This document shows positions 59,908-64,000 of a stretch of 64,000 bases of DNA, one piece after another (within the stretch, counting starts at the first letter, position 1; every line of letters starts with the position of its first letter). The notes beneath the pieces were generated by a model that did not search any database, was not told where the DNA came from, and was given only the letters and a program-made list of their open reading frames with translations. Position numbers and translations under genes: made by a program. This stretch comes from Ruegeria sp. AD91A (GTDB lineage Bacteria; Pseudomonadota; Alphaproteobacteria; Rhodobacterales; Rhodobacteraceae), in contig NZ_CP031946.1 of the NCBI RefSeq assembly GCF_003443535.1, positions 868,001 through 932,000 on the forward strand, read 5' to 3'.

Positions 59908-61065
59908 ATGAAAACCCTGACGACGACGCAAGAGCTGGCCGATTTCTGCAAGGCTGCTGCAGACAATCCCTATATCACAGTTGATACCGAATTCCTGCGC
60001 GAGCGGACCTATTACTCCAAATTGTGCCTGGTGCAATTGGCGGTCCCGTCCGAGGATGAAGACAGCGCGGTTCTGGTTGATCCGCTTGCCGATGGCCTGT
60101 CGCTTGAACCGCTTTATGACCTGTTCCGGAACGAAGACGTGGTTAAGGTGTTCCATGCTGCCCGTCAGGATCTTGAGATATTCTGGGTCGAAGCCGGCGT
60201 CTTTCCCAAGCCGCTGTTTGACACACAGGTTGCAGCGATGGTGTGTGGCTTTGGCGAACAGGTTGGCTATGAAACTCTGGTCCGGAAAATCTGCAAGCAG
60301 GGCGTTGATAAGACTTCTCGGTTCACCGACTGGTCCCGTCGTCCTCTGACTGATGCTCAAAAAAACTATGCTCTGGCAGACGTGACGCATTTGCGCGGGA
60401 TCTATGAATACCTGGCCGCAGAACTTGAAAAGACAGAGCGCAGCCATTGGGTTGCCGAAGAACTGCGGACGCTGACACAGCCCGCCACATATGACATCCG
60501 TCCCGAAGAGGCCTGGAAACGGGTAAAGACGCGTACGAACTCGGCCAAGTTTCTGGCTATCGTGCGCGAACTGGCGCAGTTTCGCGAAGCCTACGCACAG
60601 GAAAACAACGTGCCCCGGAACCGTGTGTTCAAGGACGATGCGTTGGTTGAGTTGGCTTCGACCAAACCCAAAACGCATTCTGATTTGGGCGGATCCCGCC
60701 TTTTGCTGCGCGAAGCCCGCAAAGGAGCGATTGCCGAAGGTATTCTGGCCGCAGTCCAGCGTGGCGTGAATTGCCCGGCCGACAAATTACCGAAGGTCGA
60801 CAATTCGCGCGACAAGCTCAAGGTCAACCCGGCACTGTCAGACCTGTTGCGGGTTCTTCTTAAATCCAAAACCGAAAGCTCTGGTGTGGCGGCGAAATTG
60901 ATCGCCACAAGCTCGGAACTGGATCAGATCGCGGCCGGTGAGCGCGATCTTCCGGCGATGTCCGGTTGGCGGTTCGAGGTCTTCGGCGAGGACGCGCTCA
61001 AGCTGTGTGAAGGAAAAATTGCCTTGGCGGCCAAAGGGCAGTCGGTCAAGGTGGTTACGCTTTAA
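59908..61065 (+). CDS. rnd: Ribonuclease D
   Basis: A 385-residue DEDD-family 3'-5' exoribonuclease for tRNA and stable-RNA trimming. The Exo I motif ITVDTEFLRERTYYSKLCLV holds Asp and Glu, Exo II is VFHAARQDLEIFW with Asp, and Exo III is KNYALADVTHLRGIYEYL with the Tyr and Asp. Two HRDC-type helical regions follow, consistent with full length. It seems a single gene, converging on the DUF3576 gene. Confidence 0.96.
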   Translation: MKTLTTTQELADFCKAAADNPYITVDTEFLRERTYYSKLCLVQLAVPSEDEDSAVLVDPLADGLSLEPLYDLFRNEDVVKVFHAARQDLEIFWVEAGVFPKPLFDTQVAAMVCGFGEQVGYETLVRKICKQGVDKTSRFTDWSRRPLTDAQKNYALADVTHLRGIYEYLAAELEKTERSHWVAEELRTLTQPATYDIRPEEAWKRVKTRTNSAKFLAIVRELAQFREAYAQENNVPRNRVFKDDALVELASTKPKTHSDLGGSRLLLREARKGAIAEGILAAVQRGVNCPADKLPKVDNSRDKLKVNPALSDLLRVLLKSKTESSGVAAKLIATSSELDQIAAGERDLPAMSGWRFEVFGEDALKLCEGKIALAAKGQSVKVVTL

Positions 61066-61071
61066 CGGCGC

Positions 61072-61602
61072 TTACCGGCGCCGAGATTCGAGGGCGTTCT
61101 GTTGCCCGACCACACGGACCAGACGAATACCTTCCAGTTCCTGTTTCGAGACATTGATGGCGTCTGATACCATCCGTGTACGCTCTGACCCTTGCGGTGT
61201 CTCATAGCTGGGGTAGGTCACGCGGAATACGAACTCCAATGTTCCTTTTTTTTGGTTTTCGTCCGATTCAACAGGGACCAGACGCGCATCGTACGCCCCC
61301 TGTCGGACAGCCGTGCCAGACGCATAGATGATCGCGCCGGTGGGTGTTGGGTCGATGCGCAATTCGTCAATCTGACCAATTGGAATGCTGGTGTCTTCGG
61401 CATCGGGGCGTGAAAACAGACCGGTACCTTCGCTTTGTTGAGGAACGAGTGCGTCGGCGGCATTCGGATCGCGTGGGGTATCGGCATCGACAGATCTGCT
61501 GGATCCAAACCAGTTCGACGGGTTTACCCGAGAATCACGCCAGCTGCTGCAGGCAGTCAGGGTCAGCGTGGCGATAATGAGAACGGACAGAGATTTTTGC
61601 AT
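61072..61602 (-). CDS. DUF3576-type lipoprotein
   Basis: A 176-residue secreted lipoprotein: the ATG at 61602 opens MQKSLSVLIIATLTLTACSS, with lipobox LTAC and a lipidated Cys. A low-complexity acidic linker leads to a domain with SIPIGQIDELRIDPTPTGAI and FVFRVTYPSYETPQGSERTR, and then KQELEGIRLVRV. The first part resembles DUF3576 lipoproteins of alphaproteobacteria, but that label is my best recollection. It may act in the outer-membrane or periplasmic envelope. A longer start at 61620 is possible. Confidence 0.7.
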   Translation of the reverse strand: MQKSLSVLIIATLTLTACSSWRDSRVNPSNWFGSSRSVDADTPRDPNAADALVPQQSEGTGLFSRPDAEDTSIPIGQIDELRIDPTPTGAIIYASGTAVRQGAYDARLVPVESDENQKKGTLEFVFRVTYPSYETPQGSERTRMVSDAINVSKQELEGIRLVRVVGQQNALESRRR

Positions 61603-61741
61603 GGACCCACAGACTTTCACACGAGTTCAGGCAATGGGTTAGCGCAATTTCTTCGCGTTGAAAAGCCACCGCGGGGGCTGGACAGTAGCTGGTCGTCGGC
61701 TTACGTCACAATTATGAATGTAACCGAAGGACCACCGCACC

Positions 61742-62152
61742 ATGGCCACGCCCGCCTTTGAAGAGATTGTCGAGGATTTCGAATTTCTCGAGGATTGGGA
61801 AGACCGGTATCGCCATGTCATCGAGCAGGGCAAGGCGATGGAGCCTCTGGACGACGCGTTCAAGGTTCCGGCGACAAAGGTGCATGGATGTGCCAGTCAG
61901 GTCTGGCTGCATCCGATGATTGAGTCCGGTGTCTTCAAGTTTGATGGCGACAGCGATGCACTGATCGTGCGCGGGCTGATCGCGGTTCTTCGGTCTTTGT
62001 ACAACGGGTTGCCGGTAGCCGAAGTTCCCAAAGTCGATGCAGGGGCTGAACTGGCACGCCTTGGGCTGAACGACCACCTGTCCGCTCAGCGCTCAAACGG
62101 TCTGCGGTCGATGATCGAACGCATCCGGCAGGTCGCACAGGAAAATGCCTGA
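61742..62152 (+). CDS. sufE: SufE-family cysteine desulfuration protein
   Basis: A 136-residue sulfur-transfer partner of SufS. The sulfur-accepting cysteine lies in KVPATKVHGCASQVWLHPMI, the conserved SufE motif. The preceding FEEIVEDFEFLEDWEDRYRH and the later SDALIVRGLIAVLRSLYNGL are standard. AAGGA precedes the ATG. It is a lone gene here; suf genes are not adjacent. It converges on the DUF1638 gene with two bases between stops. Confidence 0.95.
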   Translation: MATPAFEEIVEDFEFLEDWEDRYRHVIEQGKAMEPLDDAFKVPATKVHGCASQVWLHPMIESGVFKFDGDSDALIVRGLIAVLRSLYNGLPVAEVPKVDAGAELARLGLNDHLSAQRSNGLRSMIERIRQVAQENA

Positions 62153-62153
62153 T

Positions 62154-62813
62154 TCATCTTGGGCGGTTTGCCCAGTCTGATAACGTGTTTTCCAGATCGC
62201 CGTAACCGGTGAACCGGCGTTCGAACTCCAGTCCCATTCGGTCTGCACATTCGCGGGCGCGTTGCGTCAGGTCCGGGCTGTCGATCTGGGCCTGATAGAT
62301 CAGTTTGGTGTAATTCCCGAAATACATGTCACGCAGTTCCGGGTGGCGATCCAATCCAAGGGGCTTCCAGACAAAAGCGTCGAATTGCCGGGCCAGAAAA
62401 TCTGTAAGATAGAAGGCCGTTGTTTCGTCTTCTCCACGGTCCTGAAAGGCCTGATTCCCTTCGAAGAAGGAATAGCAATGCGGTCCCTTCACCATTTCGA
62501 CCCCCAGTTTCTCGCAGGCCGTTTGCAACAGACCTCCGGTCCCGCAATCGGCGTACACGACGTAGATCTTGTCAAAATTGCTCTGATGCTTGGCCACTGC
62601 GTCTTCCACGGCCTGCGTGATCCGTTCCGGGTGAACGTGCAGGATCGCCGGCAGGCAGGTCAGTGCCATGTGATCCCAGCCATTTCGCGTTTTGATATCC
62701 AGTATTTCCCGCGCAAGAGCGCCGCAAGCGATCAATAGGATGCTGCCCTTGCCCACATCGTCATAGCCCTTTGTGGTCAGGCTTGCATCATCTGGCAGAG
62801 ATTCGTTTGACAT
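62154..62813 (-). CDS. DUF1638 protein
   Basis: A 219-residue cytosolic protein. The start LLIACGALAREILDI, then HMALTCLPAILHVHPERIT and VVYADCGTGGLLQTACEKLG, match DUF1638, which recurs in alphaproteobacteria and methanogens beside methyltransferase or corrinoid systems. Cysteines in ACGAL, TCLPA, DCGT and HCYSF are conserved by pattern and may bind metal. The biochemical function is not known to me. No such partner is in the window. Confidence 0.85.
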   Translation of the reverse strand: MSNESLPDDASLTTKGYDDVGKGSILLIACGALAREILDIKTRNGWDHMALTCLPAILHVHPERITQAVEDAVAKHQSNFDKIYVVYADCGTGGLLQTACEKLGVEMVKGPHCYSFFEGNQAFQDRGEDETTAFYLTDFLARQFDAFVWKPLGLDRHPELRDMYFGNYTKLIYQAQIDSPDLTQRARECADRMGLEFERRFTGYGDLENTLSDWANRPR

Positions 62814-62890
62814 CAGTTGGCATCCTTCGGGGCTGTTTCCATAGGAGGATGATTGCGGCCATTGGGCAAGCCCCGATCCGACATCTCATG

Positions 62891-63928
62891 TCAGGCCGCC
62901 GACGCATGCGCCTCGAACGCCGCCAACAGGGGCCGGGCCAGCGGTCCGTACGCAGCGATGCCATTCAGCGACAGGTCCGGAAACAGCGACTGGATCTCTT
63001 GCCGTGCGGCAATGTCGAGACTGTTCCAGATTTGCGCGCCGGGGTGAAGGCTCTCGCTCAGGCACCCTTGTGCCCAGCGTAGCTCATGCTGGTCGAACAG
63101 CAAATGGATGTAAGTCACCATCCTTCCGGGTCGCAGAACGATGTCAGACCCATTCACGAGATGTTTGGCAGGTGCCAGTGCTTCGCAATGACCGGTATGT
63201 AGCTCAAGACGCCAATCCCTGATCAGCATGCGGTGCTGCTGCGACACCAGAAGATCGCGCGTGTTTCCAACCGCACCAGCTTTGAAAAGAACAGGCGCAT
63301 GCGGACCCGTTGCCTTGACGGATCGCCGCCCCATCCAGCGCAGGGTTTGCAGCCCATGATCATGGGTTTCGATACTGTCGCCAAGGGACAGGGTTTCAAT
63401 CGGCCGCTCGCCCAGATCAGTGCGGATCAGCGTACCGGGTGTAAAGCAGGGAACCAGGTCCCAATCCTCGCGACGGGCTGTCAGGCCTGAATACCGGTTT
63501 CCGGCAAGACTGTTGAATGTGATCGAGCGGACAGGGCCAGCCTCCAAAGCTGATTGGTCTGAATTGTCCGAGAATTCCGGCATCAGATAGGTGTTGCCAT
63601 CCACATCCTGCGCCACGACTGCGGTAATCTTGGTTGTTGATCCATCAAAATAGGTGATCGTGGCGTTGTAAATCGAAGTGCCATCGAATGTCTGCGGCGG
63701 CCCGCCATCGATCGAAAACCGATCATTGGTTGACATGTTGTTCATGTTGTAGATCGAACCCGGATTGCCGACCGCGCTCCAGGTGGCGCTGTCGTGAGCC
63801 AGCGGTTCGTCCGATCCGCCAAAGGTTCGCCCCACGAGCGCCGAGGCGTTCTCGGCTATGGTGTTGCCTTCGGAACTGTCGATATCGGCAAGATTGCCGA
63901 GCGAAATGACTGTGAACGTAGTTGGCAC
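62891..63928 (-). CDS. Hint-domain protein (Hedgehog/intein type)
   Basis: A 345-residue protein started at GTG 63928, with AAGGGGG upstream. The N-terminal 155 residues form a beta-rich repeat-like region (ADIDSSEGNTIAENASALVG, GTSIYNATITYFDGSTTKIT). A Hint_2 domain follows with the splice-type start CFTPGTLIRTDLGERPIETL, then SLGDSIETHDHGLQTLRWMG and a C-terminal HELRWAQGCLSESLHPGAQI. This is a common Rhodobacteraceae family. The cysteine before FTPG could mediate self-cleavage of the exported N-terminal region. No secretion partner is adjacent. Confidence 0.88.
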   Translation of the reverse strand: MPTTFTVISLGNLADIDSSEGNTIAENASALVGRTFGGSDEPLAHDSATWSAVGNPGSIYNMNNMSTNDRFSIDGGPPQTFDGTSIYNATITYFDGSTTKITAVVAQDVDGNTYLMPEFSDNSDQSALEAGPVRSITFNSLAGNRYSGLTARREDWDLVPCFTPGTLIRTDLGERPIETLSLGDSIETHDHGLQTLRWMGRRSVKATGPHAPVLFKAGAVGNTRDLLVSQQHRMLIRDWRLELHTGHCEALAPAKHLVNGSDIVLRPGRMVTYIHLLFDQHELRWAQGCLSESLHPGAQIWNSLDIAARQEIQSLFPDLSLNGIAAYGPLARPLLAAFEAHASAA

Positions 63929-64000
63929 GAGACCCCCTTGGATTAGGATGCCTCGTTTTTTTGGACCCGATTTCGTTTAAAATCGGATTATCCTCATCGT
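63929..64000. other. Right-edge intergenic segment
   Basis: This short stretch holds the ribosome-binding site and probable promoter region of the Hint-domain gene. A run of T with a GATTTCGTTTAAAATCGGAT repeat (ATTTCG/AAATCG arms) is visible near 63968-63987, possibly part of an operator or terminator. Nothing else is identifiable. Confidence 0.25.

Overview
The window looks like a chromosomal segment of a marine alphaproteobacterium of the Rhodobacteraceae (Roseobacter group). This is inferred from gene content, not from a search. The supporting features are a magnesium-type HemB, a Hint-domain protein, DUF1638, Usg, SufE, DUF3576, a DmdB-like acyl-CoA ligase, a zwf-pgl-pgi operon and moderately high GC.

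Layout. Positions 1-15000 hold housekeeping and small metabolic genes: a partial SnoaL-like gene, a penicillin-acylase family hydrolase, a YSC84-like lipoprotein, hemB, a small membrane protein, mfd, a TPR protein, a Bcr/CflA-type MFS pump, a DsbA/FrnE-like oxidoreductase coupled to an acyl-CoA ligase, an XRE-cupin regulator and a small CsbD-like protein. Positions 15000-38200 hold an orphan peptide-binding protein, a candidate small RNA, bdhA with a patatin-like lipase, DUF502, psuG-psuK, HupE/UreJ, thiE, trmJ, ctaA, an M32 carboxypeptidase, a broken alpha/beta hydrolase, hemolysin III, gyrA, usg, a second SYLF protein, a radical SAM protein and zwf-pgl-pgi. A DmdB-like ligase follows.

Positions 40190-54876 are an integrated element of about 14.7 kb inserted into the second of two tRNA-Asn genes. 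It is bounded by a perfect 47-bp direct repeat. The order is integrase, AlpA-like excisionase, primase-polymerase/helicase, a GGTGCA-rich repeat array (candidate origin), a reverse-strand cargo block (DUF4145, GIY-YIG, Mrr), a packaging block (unknown coiled-coil protein, TerS-like, zinc-ribbon protein, TerL split into two genes), then Dam, a 783-residue nuclease-DGQHR-HEPN-like fusion and an HNH protein. No portal, capsid or tail gene is present. The arrangement resembles a phage-inducible chromosomal island (phage satellite) carrying two clusters of defence-like genes. The Dam plus fusion-protein pair is the best candidate here for an undescribed system.

Positions 54900-64000 return to core genes: a metallo-beta-lactamase fold hydrolase, an orphan sensor kinase, an unknown protein, a CAU-anticodon tRNA, purM-purN, rnd, a DUF3576 lipoprotein, sufE, DUF1638 and a Hint-domain protein. 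All family names come from reading motifs and overall sequence; no database search was run.
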